From Trichopria drosophilae (lineage: Eukaryota; Arthropoda; Insecta; Hymenoptera; Diapriidae): DNA of 64,000 nucleotides. The notes beneath the pieces were generated by a model. The model saw only the letters and a list, made by a program, of their open reading frames with translations. It was not told the origin of the DNA and ran no database searches. This document shows, piece after piece, positions 1-11,500 of the stretch. The position numbers and the translations under genes are program-made. The first letter of the stretch is position 1, and every line of letters starts with the position of its first letter. The DNA lies in contig CM059583.1 in assembly GCA_030407085.1 (NCBI GenBank), forward strand, positions 208,752,001 to 208,816,000. Direction: 5' to 3'.

Positions 1-2771
1 AGATGCTTTTTATTCAAAGTTATTCAACGAGTTTAAAACCATTTTTCCGATCTATTAATAAAAATTGTTTACTCGTTAACAATATTTGTTAATAAAAATA
101 AAAACGACATAAATGAATGAATTTTCGATTTTTTTAAATCTACAAAACACTTTCACTGCTTGAAAATTTGAAAAATTGACTTTTGGTTTAATTATTTTCA
201 AAGACACCGAAAAACATATATAATCGAAAATATGAAAAAAATGTGTCGTACGCATGTGTGCTACCATTCCTCGATGGGTTAATATATAAGTCAGGGACCA
301 TGAAATTCAGGCATGGATCGCGACTGTAAGTAAAAGCCCGTTCGGAGCGTAAATCGGACTTTCAGTAGATACGACCGGAAGTAGTCAGACGCGTCGCGAC
401 AAACGTTCGTCAGGTCCCATGCGGGTGCAACCAACTATACCTACATACCTATACCTAAATACTATATGTACCTGCGGATGACGTTACGTTTCGTGGCATC
501 GCGAGCGTCAGCTGCATATTACGGCTGCATGATCGAACGCGAACGCGAACCCGACGAGAGAATAATTACCTACCTATCATTTTCTAGCTAATCCGTGAAT
601 CGCCTCTGGCGCACTGCCGTACTATAACATGCTTATATGTTTAATCTCTCGCGTCGCTATGCGAACGTTCTTCAACATAACACAGCTTCGTTACGAAATA
701 CCTTTACCAAGCGAGTTTATGAAAGTTTTTCAGGGATCGTACTTACGTCACCTGCATGTATGGAATTTCCAATTGTCAAATCACATTTTTTATATATAGA
801 ATCATCAATAAAATGTTGTCTTTGAAAAGCTTATAATTTTACTGGGAATTAATTCGTTAAATAGTTTCAACCCTCAATACGATACCAAAGTGTTCAACTA
901 TGTATTAGTAAGTGTGATCAGAATTATTAAAGATGTTTCTAAGACTTTTTTATTACGGCTTCATTCTTACCATAGTATTAAGGAGCTATCGAGTATATTA
1001 AGTAAAATAATAAGTTAGAGGTTTCGAAAATGATTAAACGTAAAATAAAAAAATAATGGTGTAAAGAATACGTAGAAGCATTACTCTAAGTAGTAATAGT
1101 CCGCAGTCTTCTGTTGGCAGTATAAACAGTCTGTTACTACTTAGATTATAATGCGCGTGATAGGGCGCAGTAGATGCAGACGGTAACAGTGAGACGAGCA
1201 TTTCACGCATACAAAAAAATTGCTATTTAAAGCACTATTTTGTTTACAAAAGTTGCATTACTTTTTGTACTGTAAAATAGGAGCATTATTTTAAACTATT
1301 ACTGAAACTATTTCCTCATTACTGTCGAAAGATATACTATCTCAAACATTGCACAAAACGGCGTTTTTTCGAACTTTGACCCCGTGTTTCGTGAAACCAA
1401 GAGCTAATAAAAAATTTTCATTATAGGATTCGGATTCAGCGACCCCAAATTAACAAAGGTTAGCTCATTTCATCTCCGAAACACAAAATTGCTTCGTTGC
1501 CCAGTGTTATCAACGTACCCAGAAACATAAGACAATATGTAGTTCATCTACAATGATGTTTAATAAATACATGTCGGAAGCTGTTCATGAAGCTATATGT
1601 ATTCTGATCATTAAAGAGTTAATACGCCATTTCCGAGCAATATATTTGACTGAAATTCCCCTACGCAGCCAATACAGACAAGATCGATTCCCGACATACG
1701 CATGCACAGAATCTCGTATTCATCCACATTCAATAACAGTAAATGCATTTAGGTGGTACACGAGAGGCCAAAACTTTTTGACAGCAATGCTCAAACAATA
1801 TTAAACAAACAACAAGGTTCTTTAGAGCGGGACTTGAGGTAGCCGGTCTTTTTGAGAAAATTAAGTAGGGTTAATAGTAAAATGACTGTAGGCAGGGCAG
1901 CGAGAAATATCCCCCGAGGCGCGTATCTCTTAACGTCCGAATAGAAACAGTTAATTGCGTCTGCTCTCCCCGTTCGAGTCTGGCGCATATACCTAAGTGA
2001 TAGGGACCCGGGACAGTGAGAAACGAGTGAATAAGGGAAGGCAAATAGCGTGCAAGAGGGTGCAAAAGGAGGAAATTCATCCCTGTAGTCATCGTCGAGA
2101 ATGGACGTCGCGCATGAATACTACTTTGTCCCCCGGATCCAAGGCGAAATAGCCGTATGTACTGTGGATTAGAGCCAGCCTACAGGTAGACGCGTCCGTG
2201 GTGTCGCGACGCCCTTGTCGGCCGTTCTGGTCTCTTGGAGACGTGTCGTACGTGCAACGATAGAGACGCGTCGCCACCTACACGTGGCCGGATTACTCCA
2301 GCCACCCCCTTGGTACAGACGAGCTCCTTCCTGATGCTTTCTCTCCTCCTATTTCCTCGTCTATGGCGTCATCTTAGTCTGCTAACCTTTGTTCTGAAGA
2401 ATCCCAGCGAGAAAGTGGAAACGCAAAGTCGAAAATACCTCCGACTCTGCTTTATTAAGAATTTATGTTTACACTTGTTATCCTTGAAAATGATGGGCTT
2501 AACGTTTACGTTCGGAGTGCAGACTTAAGTTTTTTGTCGGAAATTCTAGACGTTCTTAATTATTCAACTTTTTTGTTTATATTTTTTAAAGGGACTTTAA
2601 TGGCCAACTCGTTCTACACGAGAGATAAAAATAAATTATATCAATTTAAACCGTATCAACATTAAGAAACTTTGTTTCTATCGAAATTTATTTATTTAAT
2701 TCATAAATGTCCAAAGTATTAAATTATTAAGTATTTAATTATGGTACATTGACTTTTTATAATATACATAA
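1..2771. other. Non-coding stretch, no gene seen
   Basis: Mostly AT-rich DNA with many stops in all frames. Two more GC-rich patches lie at about 300-560 and 1900-2350. The short open frames there overlap one another on both strands and have no recognisable domain or splice pattern, so I do not call them. A hairpin at 1078-1154 is listed separately. The stretch could be intron or 5' flank of IRSp53 (inference). Confidence 0.6.
1078..1154. other. Imperfect hairpin, precursor-miRNA size
   Basis: The 5' arm GCATTACTCTAAGTAGTAAT pairs with the 3' arm TTACTACTTAGATTATAATG. There are six pairs at the base, a small asymmetric internal loop, then about 14 continuous pairs around a ~30 nt loop. The size and shape suit a pre-miRNA, but nothing in the sequence shows expression, and a short palindromic transposon scrap is just as possible. 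Confidence 0.3.
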
Positions 2772-3700
2772 ACACGGTGTCCCAGAACTCCCGCATAATA
2801 TTCGATGGGGTGAATCTTGACATCATTCTGAGCAAAAAAGTTTCATACCAAAATGGAATTTGAAGCTCATAATTTGAGTGGCGAGCCATTGAAGTTTCAA
2901 CAAAAAAATAGTTTTTTTGCAATAACTCGGCTCGTTTTAAAGTTACTTTAACGACCGATGGCTGATTTTGAAGGTTTTTTTTAGAGCTACAACTTACCTT
3001 GGAGAACATATGACCTGTAATGAATATTTTGTCAGTTATCGGCCTAAAAAGGGTAAGAATGGCATTTTTTGCAGTTTTTCGCGTCCAACTTATGTCCATA
3101 AATTGCTAGCGAAATATTATATGCAACAATTGTAGAGCTTAAAAAGGGGAAGAATTTGCCCCCGTCCTACGTTTCGTTTTGATAAAAATTGAGTGCGTGG
3201 GGAGACGTTAAAAATCAGAAAACATGCGAAATGGATTTGATATTGCTGAAGCTCGTTTTTCGGCTATTTTCTGAATTTTAACGTCCCCCCACGGGCTCAA
3301 TTTTCATCAAAACGAAAAGTATGAGGGAGAAAATTCTTTCCTTTTTCAATGTTGTTGCACATGATATTTCGGTAGCATTTTACGGAAATAAGTTAGACAC
3401 GAAAAACTGCAAAAAAGACCATTTTAGGTGGATAACTGGCGAAATATTCTGTGCAGGTCATATGCTCTCTGAGGTAAGTTGTAGCTCTATAAAAAACCTT
3501 TAAAATCAACCATTATTCTTTAAAGTAGCTTTAAAACGAGCTGAGTTATTGAAAAAAAAATATTTTTTTTTTAAACTTCAATGGCTCGCCCCTCAAATTC
3601 TGAGCTTCAGATTCCATTTTGGTATGAAACTATTTTGCTCAGAATGATGTAAAAATTCACCCTCTGCAATATTATGCAGAATTTCTGGGACACCCTGTAT
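2772..3700. mobile_element. Foldback element, ~440 bp inverted arms, GGTGTCCCAGAA ends
   Basis: The left end reads ACACGGTGTCCCAGAA and the right end is its inverse, TTCTGGGACACCCTGTAT. The inverted match continues through most of each half. Both halves share landmarks such as CATCATTCTGAGCAAAA, TTTCATACCAAAATGGAAT, GCGAGCCATTGAAGTTT, AGAGCTACAACTTACCT and GTTTTGATRAAAATTGAG, at roughly 80% identity by eye. The short open frames inside are by-products. There is no transposase, so this is a non-autonomous foldback or MITE-like element. I cannot name the superfamily or a clear target duplication. Confidence 0.75.
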
Positions 3701-4331
3701 ATTTATGTTCCTGGCAATTTTAAATGAAAAAGCTCTCAATATTCCATCTAAAGCTCATCGGGGGTATTTAAAACTTATTCTCGTAAAAGATGAACATAAA
3801 GACTGTAAAAGCATTCCACCCAATGCAATACGGATTTTCGAAATCTCGAGTAAAGTTGTAAGTAAAACAACCCGGCAGACTAAAATCTATAAACGAGTAC
3901 GTACTTAAGAATCCACTGAACGAATCCTCCGTACCAGTATAATTTGAAAACGGGAAAAAGTTTTGCAAACAAGCGCATCGAAGCTGAACATTTCGGTACG
4001 ATGCTCTAATATTTTTCCTTTAATTCTGTTATCAGCATTTTAAATGATTTTGATCTAGAAGTCAAACTATCCAATATAATAATATATTCTACAACCGATC
4101 TCCGTCAACTAGGTAGTAGTTTCTAGCCGCTTATTAGGACGCGAGAGAACACCAGCCATCGGTGAACGGATTTTGGTTAAAACCGCTTTTACTATAACCT
4201 GAACCGTCTCTGTCTAGCAGTTAGTTTACGCAACTTCTCTTCTCCTATATATCAACTAGCTCAAGTCGATTCATCCAAACCACGTAGTTAAACATGTATA
4301 TATTTTCAAAAAATGTTGGTATTAAGTATTA

Positions 4332-4556
4332 TAAATATTGGTTATACTATTGTTGTATAACGAAATTTTCTTCTGATTTACCCATAAAAATGATAATAAC
4401 AAATAAAATAATCTGTTAGACATAAGTCTTGTCATTAGAATTATGTCATTAGACTTATGTCTAACAGATTATTTTATTTGATATTATAACTTTTATGGGT
4501 AAATCAATATACAAGAAGAAAATTTTGTTATACAATAATAATATAACCAATATTTA
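4332..4556. mobile_element. 225 bp near-palindrome, MITE-like
   Basis: Two arms of about 105 bp face each other around a centre near 4440. The left arm starts TAAATATTGGTTATACTATT and ends ATCTGTTAGACATAAGTC; the right arm begins GACTTATGTCTAACAGAT and ends ATATAACCAATATTTA. The arms differ by a few substitutions and small indels. There is no coding capacity. This fits a small non-autonomous DNA element. Confidence 0.65.
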
Positions 4557-6009
4557 GAGCATAATTAGGTATATGTTTTACCATCTCGTCTGGACGACTT
4601 TACTGCATTGGCTGGTTCAAATATTCTAACCACAAAACATTTGTAGTGACAACTTAAGTTGATTTCTTTGCGAATCTGTTGAGAGAGTGGCTTTTAGCTG
4701 GGGTGCATAAAGTTTCTCTTTGAAATCTTGGTGATAAATGAGGACTGACAAATGAAATGATGCGATAATTCAGGTGTCTTCAACCCTTGTCACAGGGAAA
4801 AAACATTCTCCTTTTACTTCAGGACTACCTTAATTGGAGCCCTTTTGAAACTGTAAGGACAAAAAATGAGAAAACGTACTTAGCTCGCGCGAATAAACCA
4901 CCGGTTTAACGTGGAAGTGTATAAATACTTGGGCGGAAAGCCCTCCGACCAGAACGAAGTCAGCATTTTTCGTCGCACCGCAACGACGTCACGTATACGA
5001 AATGGAGGAAGCCAGAAAATGAAAGACTGGGGAGGGATAGAGTCGCGGCTGGTCTCTGCAACATGCTGCTTGGCGGCGGTGGTAACAAAAGTGCTCATTA
5101 AGGTGATTAACGATCCCAGACTGAAGGACTATGCCGGGATATCCTTGCCGCGTTATCACCTTTAAGAGTTTTATTAATTATCTATAGGACAAATTTGCCG
5201 ATTGCCTTTAATACCACACTGAGAAACTGATATGATTGCTAGTATCATACGTACAATACTTACCTCACAAGTTTCGGACATTGATTTAGATCAAACTCTG
5301 TAGACTGCAAGAGGAATAAAAAATAGTCAATACTATTTTTCTTATACGGCATTCCAAGTTAATATACATATGTTTTAATCGTCTCAGTTCTGAATTTCAA
5401 ATTTATTATACGTAATTTAATTTTCATGATTGACATTTTATAAATTTATTTACACACATAACTTTTTTTTAATCTCTTAAATCCCTGAAAACACAATCGC
5501 AGCATTTCTCATCGCGCCGCACTCGTTTGTGCACGAAGTAACCGATTATCCAAACCAAAATTCAACCGCATGGTTGCGTCTTCGTGGACTGACGAAGCAT
5601 TCCAATACGATACAGAGAACAACGAGAACTCGCCCTGTGCGTTTCGCATTCCCACGTGAATTTCCCCAACGGTCGGGTTAAAACGAACCTCACGTCCGAC
5701 TACCCTGCTTCTCTTCCACCCCGAGTATTCACCGATGTGATACTTTGAAGAAAATGTTGCAGGTTACACATATGCACATAATCTACATAAACATAGATTT
5801 AATCTGACAAATAGAGAATTATATTGGAAACTGCTGTTAATTCAACCTTATACCCAATATGTAATATCCTTTTTGAACTCGCTGGTGTGTGAAATTTGAT
5901 TTTACCGAATAGGGCGCAAAATATGATGTTACGATCTCGCTGACTAGTTTGCCGTAGTGATCCGCCATAATCGTTATACTCATCGGTATGATTTCATTTT
6001 ATGTAGATC
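4557..6009. other. Non-coding, with two GC-richer patches
   Basis: No gene seen. Patches at about 4900-5160 and 5500-5720 are richer in GC than their surroundings; the first contains TATAAAT and a CRE-like GACGTCACG. They may be conserved non-coding or promoter DNA, but single motifs of this kind occur by chance. The overlapping open frames on both strands around 4880-5165 have no recognisable homology. Confidence 0.4.
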
Positions 6010-6310
6010 TATTCTGTACGTGAAGCAAGGAAACTTCACGCACTATATTATGCTTCACTCACGAAAAAGTCGTGCATAAAATAGGATATTATGCAACTCA
6101 AATACGTGCGTGAAGCACACGCACTTGTTGCAGAATAATACATTACGATACAAGTGCGCGATACTACGCTCGGTCGACAACTCCATTCGTGCGCAAAAAA
6201 CCTATCGAGTACATGTATCGTATTTTGTTTTTTAATGAGTGTGTGAACAACTTCCAAAAGTAGCACATTTACGCACAGAGAATTTTGTACTTCGCACACT
6301 GAAAACAGAC
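6010..6310. repeat. Palindrome cluster with GCGTGAAGC-type motifs
   Basis: A chain of short palindromes: TGAAGCAAGGAAACTTCA, CACGAAAAAGTCGTG, a ~23 bp TGCATAA...TTATGCA palindrome, and GTGCGTGAAGCACACGCAC. The same vocabulary (CGTGCGTGAAG, TTCACGCAC, TGCATAA) recurs at the other end of the window, 63540-63880. I see no protein. It looks like a decayed foldback repeat family. Confidence 0.5.
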
Positions 6311-8430
6311 ACTGACCAGACATATCTAATCGTATATTAGCGGTGGGTAAAATACAATTTTACAAACTCAAAATATACTACTCCATCATTATCTAGGTTC
6401 GTCCATCACAAACTGATAGAGAAACTGAAACGCTAAACTATATATCGAATATAAATGAAAGAGCTTTTACTAATTATAATCAACAGTTCCGTCATGCTGA
6501 TGATAGTAAACATGTTTGATTAGATGCAAAATTCTTTTGGCAACTGAATTCAATGATTACTGTTGACAAATAAAATTTGCTCGGAATGTGCGAACTAAAT
6601 AATTCCCTCTAGTACAAAATTGTAATGCATTTTACGTTTATTACTGACTTACGTGGAATGAAAATAATAAATAAAATAAAATTAAAAAATATTTGTTTTC
6701 TTTGCAATGTTATAGTTTTTTATTATTTTACTTTTAATAAAATAACTGTATAAACTTACGAAAAGGTAGCAGAGTCTTTATAGTACCCTCACATTTTCTC
6801 TTGAATATTGATGCGCCGTATTAGAATATAATGAAAATTGGTATAAATGAGATTGTCATCGTAAAAATCTCTCATAAATTCTTCAGAAAGAAAAAAAAAT
6901 GTTGCGTTTGAAATAGAAGTTGTAAATATGGTACTAATATTTGTACATTTTTTTTCTTTAAAGTGATAATGTAATTAATTGCGTATTAATATTGGCAAAT
7001 ATATTTTAAACAATGTTATATTTTTCCAATGATTTATTTTTAATTTTAAATTTTCTGCAGAATAATGGAATTTTTGTCGACATATACAATGTGTCAAGAA
7101 CATAAAACCATTTTAATTAAAAAATAAGTTGAATTTGAGTTCAACGATCACATACACTGAATAAAATCTACCTAGCATATTGAAGGCTGGATAGTTGAAA
7201 GAAAGGTAGTAAAAAGAGCTACTTTTTTAATTAAGATAACTCTGTTGACGGTGTTAATTTTAATATTTGAATTCCTGTAACTATATTTTTATTTGATTTA
7301 ACCCCTTTACTTGTGGTGACAATTGCAACTTATACAATGTTGTTGCGAATTTATTGAAACACATTTAATAATTAAAAAGTAGCCAAATTTACTGAACATT
7401 TTTTCATCGATCCTTAAAAATAGATGAGAAAGTTCTTTTTAATTATTTTTCGAAATGGTTTTTGGTACGAAAGATTTTCATTTTAAATATTTTTACACTG
7501 AATTGTAATGAATAGATATAAAAATTATGAATAAACATAAACATATTTTGCATGCACTAAACTAGCTAGATGGCATTAGATCTGAATTTATTTCTAGTAA
7601 AAAAAAAATTAGAAAAATCTTTATAATTTAATTATACACTTTAATTACTCTATTTTTCTCATTAAATATATGTTGAAATGTAGTGAAATAACTTAAAAAT
7701 TATCTCTAGATTTTTGATGTTCTAAAATTACACACAGCGCAAGCTCGCAGCAAAGGATGCACTACTGCAATACGCTTCTTCCTATGCGCATTACGTAAGG
7801 GCTTCGAGTATTTTACATTACACTACTCGTGCAAATGTTTGAAATATAGAAAGAGGTGCACAAATATGATTGTATCCCCGAAGACCAAGTGTACATATAT
7901 ATGTATATAAGATAGACAGTGAGTAGCGAGAAAGAGTTTTATCTTGCGAAATTTTAAATTGAGACATTTTATTCCATACGCAGACGAAATACTGAAGCAT
8001 ATCGAAATACACTGCTGGTACTTTTAGATCTTGCTAGCAAATCTAGAGTAAAAATTATTTCTGGCTATCTTGGTCCAGGCATTCAAACTTTTTACGGGGA
8101 CTCAGCCTGCGAGATATGACTACAAATTAATGTTGTTAAGGAGAAGAAGGAAAAGGAGATTAGCTATTGATTGACACAGATATCCTCAATTATGGACGTT
8201 TTCATAAAATTTGGATAGTTTGATCCAAAATCTTCTATCTGTTCATCATTGGTTGTCCGTAGAGGTATTGTGGAGGAAGACTTATTTCTTTTGGGGACAT
8301 ATCGGGTTTGCTCATTCTCGACTCTTTAGTTGAGAATAACAAAGGATGTTTTTAAGAAATCATAATTTGTTAATAATATATTTTTATGTTATCTACTGCC
8401 TACATTTGTTACGCTTGAATCTAATGACCT
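6311..8430. other. AT-rich non-coding DNA
   Basis: Very AT-rich, no supported gene, RNA gene or clear mobile element. Around 7730-7810 there is a short GC-richer patch with small palindromes. Confidence 0.6.
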
Positions 8431-8554
8431 CACGCCGACTGGGGAGTCGTTAGACTCGCGGAAAAAATATTAGATTTCAAACACGACCGAGAAGTCGTTA
8501 GAAACCTCAAATGTTTAAGTCTGGAACCTCTCGCCGACTGGGGAATCATTAGAA
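8431..8554. repeat. Three-unit tandem repeat, period ~50 bp
   Basis: CGCCGACTGGGGAGTCGTTAGA at 8433 recurs as CGACCGAGAAGTCGTTAGA near 8484 and as CGCCGACTGGGGAATCATTAGA near 8532. The spacing is 49-51 bp. The middle unit is more diverged. Function unknown. Confidence 0.5.
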
Positions 8555-11500
8555 GTATTAGACCAAAAACATTCTGACGATATCAGCTGATGCAGCTGCA
8601 TTTATAGAGGATCGCATCCATTTAGTTACGTGGGTAAGACGAAGAGAAAAGATAAAAAGGTGTAAAATTTCGGCGTATTTTTCTAACCGGAAGTCAAGGA
8701 TTTTTAATTTGTGCATTAGATTAAAAATGCATTTCCGATGCGCGACTCAATGTTTGATGTTTACCGTTGGTTTTGCTACGTTATAGAACATCAAGAGGAT
8801 TTTTTATATACATTTATTTTGGACAAACGCGTTCTTTTTTGTTAATAAAACTAAGTATCAGAAATTTGTTGTTTAGTGTCTGAATTTTTTTTAATACTTT
8901 TCCTAATAAACCTTAGACGCGACATTCTCCAGATATTTTTAATCTACGTCCATAAGATAGGGGAAATATTTATATTTTCACCGACTATTGCAACCTGGAT
9001 GGAACATTGGTCGAATCAACTTGCCAAGAAGTTGCTGCAGGGAAGAGCAGCGTCGGCTCTCCTTTTCTATCTCATTGAGATACGTCAACAAACAATTCCT
9101 AATTGTTTCGTGGCGGGCCGTGCCACGTACTTTTTCAAACTAAAAAACTCGCCGTAGAACTCTCGAGATCAGCGAGAAATAGGGAGTACTAAAAAAGGCG
9201 TCGGTTAGGATGAGGTTGTTTTGGAATTTAATCTAAAGTATGGTTGGAAGGTACTTCTCCCTCCGCATCTCTAAATCTCTTCCATTCCCGCTTCTTTTTT
9301 TGGTTTGTTTGTTCTGCATCCGCATTTTCTCGCTTCCTTCTCCTTCCGAAATAACATTTGCCTGTTATATTTCATCGTGACACCTCTCTTGCTCGTCAAT
9401 TTTGGAGACTATCGTCCTGAATAATATTTTACATTTTTGGACATGGCCGTCGTTTAATAGGCAGCTCGCGTGGCGCGAACCTTCACGCGAGGGAAAGGAG
9501 GAGCCCCGACCTCATGCACCGAATGGAGATGAGGCCGACGAGTACAAGAACGAACACTACTGGGAGTCTGGGAATGGAGCAGGACACTGGCACGCGCTAC
9601 TTTCATCCCTCTTTCTGACAGCTCTATCTTACTTTTACACCACCGCTGGCGCTGTTCGCGAGTTATCGTTATCGCTCTTCCCTATTTTCGTCTGTTTCCT
9701 CTCTTGCATTTTCTTTCCTTGGTCCTTGTTCCATTTTCACTGCAGCTATTTCCTATGCCAGATTCGTTCTCGAGCTCGGTTCCTTCAGCCACCCTACCCA
9801 GCGAGTACGTTTTTCCTGTACCTTCCTTTCGGATATCATTCCCGGCAGGGGATATTCACGGAAGAGTCCCTGGAGGTATGGCTGCAATGAAGGACAATTA
9901 AAAATCAAGTGCAGACGAGAAGGAATGAATATTGTATTAAATACCCGATGACCGAAGAGAAAATTTCAGGTTATGGCAAATTGGGAGATTTTTTTGTCTG
10001 TTTTATTTAAGAGTAATTTTAATTAAAAAATAAATTATTATGTAGGTTTGTACAAAGTATATAATCGGGTCCTATTTAATAGAATTAGTTATTCAATTCC
10101 TTCACGGTTTAAGAAGAACAATTCATTATATTATGTTTGTCACAAAATACACAGCGCAATATGATCGACGGATTCGTATGAAATCCGGCACATAAGTGGT
10201 CTTGAGAACGCCTAATTGAAAATGGCGGTTCCAAAATGCAATAAATCTAAACACAACACCAGTTCATCCAAGGACGTCCTCAAATCGTCTCGATGAATTG
10301 GGACATTAGAACGTCCTCAGCAACTCCTCAGGACAAATGCAGACAGATTGTGCTGATTGGGTTTGAATTAGTCAATGGATTAAGACGTTCTTACTAGAAC
10401 TTTTATGGTTACGTCATGTAGTAGAAATTTAAAAAGTACCTTTACAGACTGTCCGGGGGCTCTCTTCCACAGCTCCTCAGGATTTTCAAATGTCTGTTTT
10501 CATTGCCTTGGTAATGTCTTCAAGGTGTATGCTTGAAAATATCCTGTCGATATTTAACGTTCGCTTTTATCCCCATCATCAAGAACATCACGGCATTCGA
10601 CATCATATGAAGCTCCTAAGAATGTTATAACTTTAACAAAAAAATCAATTTTATCGGATAATTAGTTGTATAATAAAGACGTTCGTGATAAATTTTTTAG
10701 CTGAAAAATTATGTAAAATACTTTTGCTGCCATTACAACACTGAAAATTAAAACACAGTTTTGCGGAAATTGCAAACACAAATTTACATTACAAAATTTA
10801 ATAGTATTTTCAATAAATAAATGATTACCAGCACAAAATAAATCATGTTCAAATATTCAATGATAATTAATCTACCGAACAAAATAATTAATAGGATAAC
10901 ATTAATATCCTTCAATACGTTAAAAGTAATTTTCATTAATCCCATAAATAATACGTTATATTATCGTATATTACCGTGAATTTAGCGAAGCTGTAGTGTG
11001 GGACGCATGTCGCTCAAACGAAACTTGGTTGATTCCAACAGCTGTTGCGTACGAAATGGTGGGTTCGGTTTTGTTTGGTTGGGGTACACGGCGACGGAGC
11101 GGCGGTGTGCGTGGATTAAAACGGAAAAGTAATTCCTTCATTGTTACGAAAGAGTTTATGGACGCGAGAGGGTTGCGAGGATGATAGTAGCCAGTGAAAA
11201 CGCACGCTAGTTTAACTCTACGTTGAAAATTTTCCTCTGAATTTCTCCAGGCGCCCTTTGACCCGCTGCCAAACGCGATACCATGTTTTCCGCATACCCG
11301 AAATGTTTGTGGTTATGTTTCGTGCTTCCGTTTTCTCCAGTTTTTTCATGACATAGCAGAACGAAAACAGTAATAATGCAGTATCGATGTTGATATTTAT
11401 TCTTGTAGTAAGAAAGAATATTGATAACATTTTCTAAAGTTATAAAGTATCTATTGTTACATCCAGAGTCTATAACGTTTATTTCTATCTTCGAAAATCA

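Noticed and set aside
9402..9890. 162-codon plus-strand frame
   Set aside because: No family resemblance, no splice context, pyrimidine-rich low-complexity second half; probably chance in a GC-richer patch.
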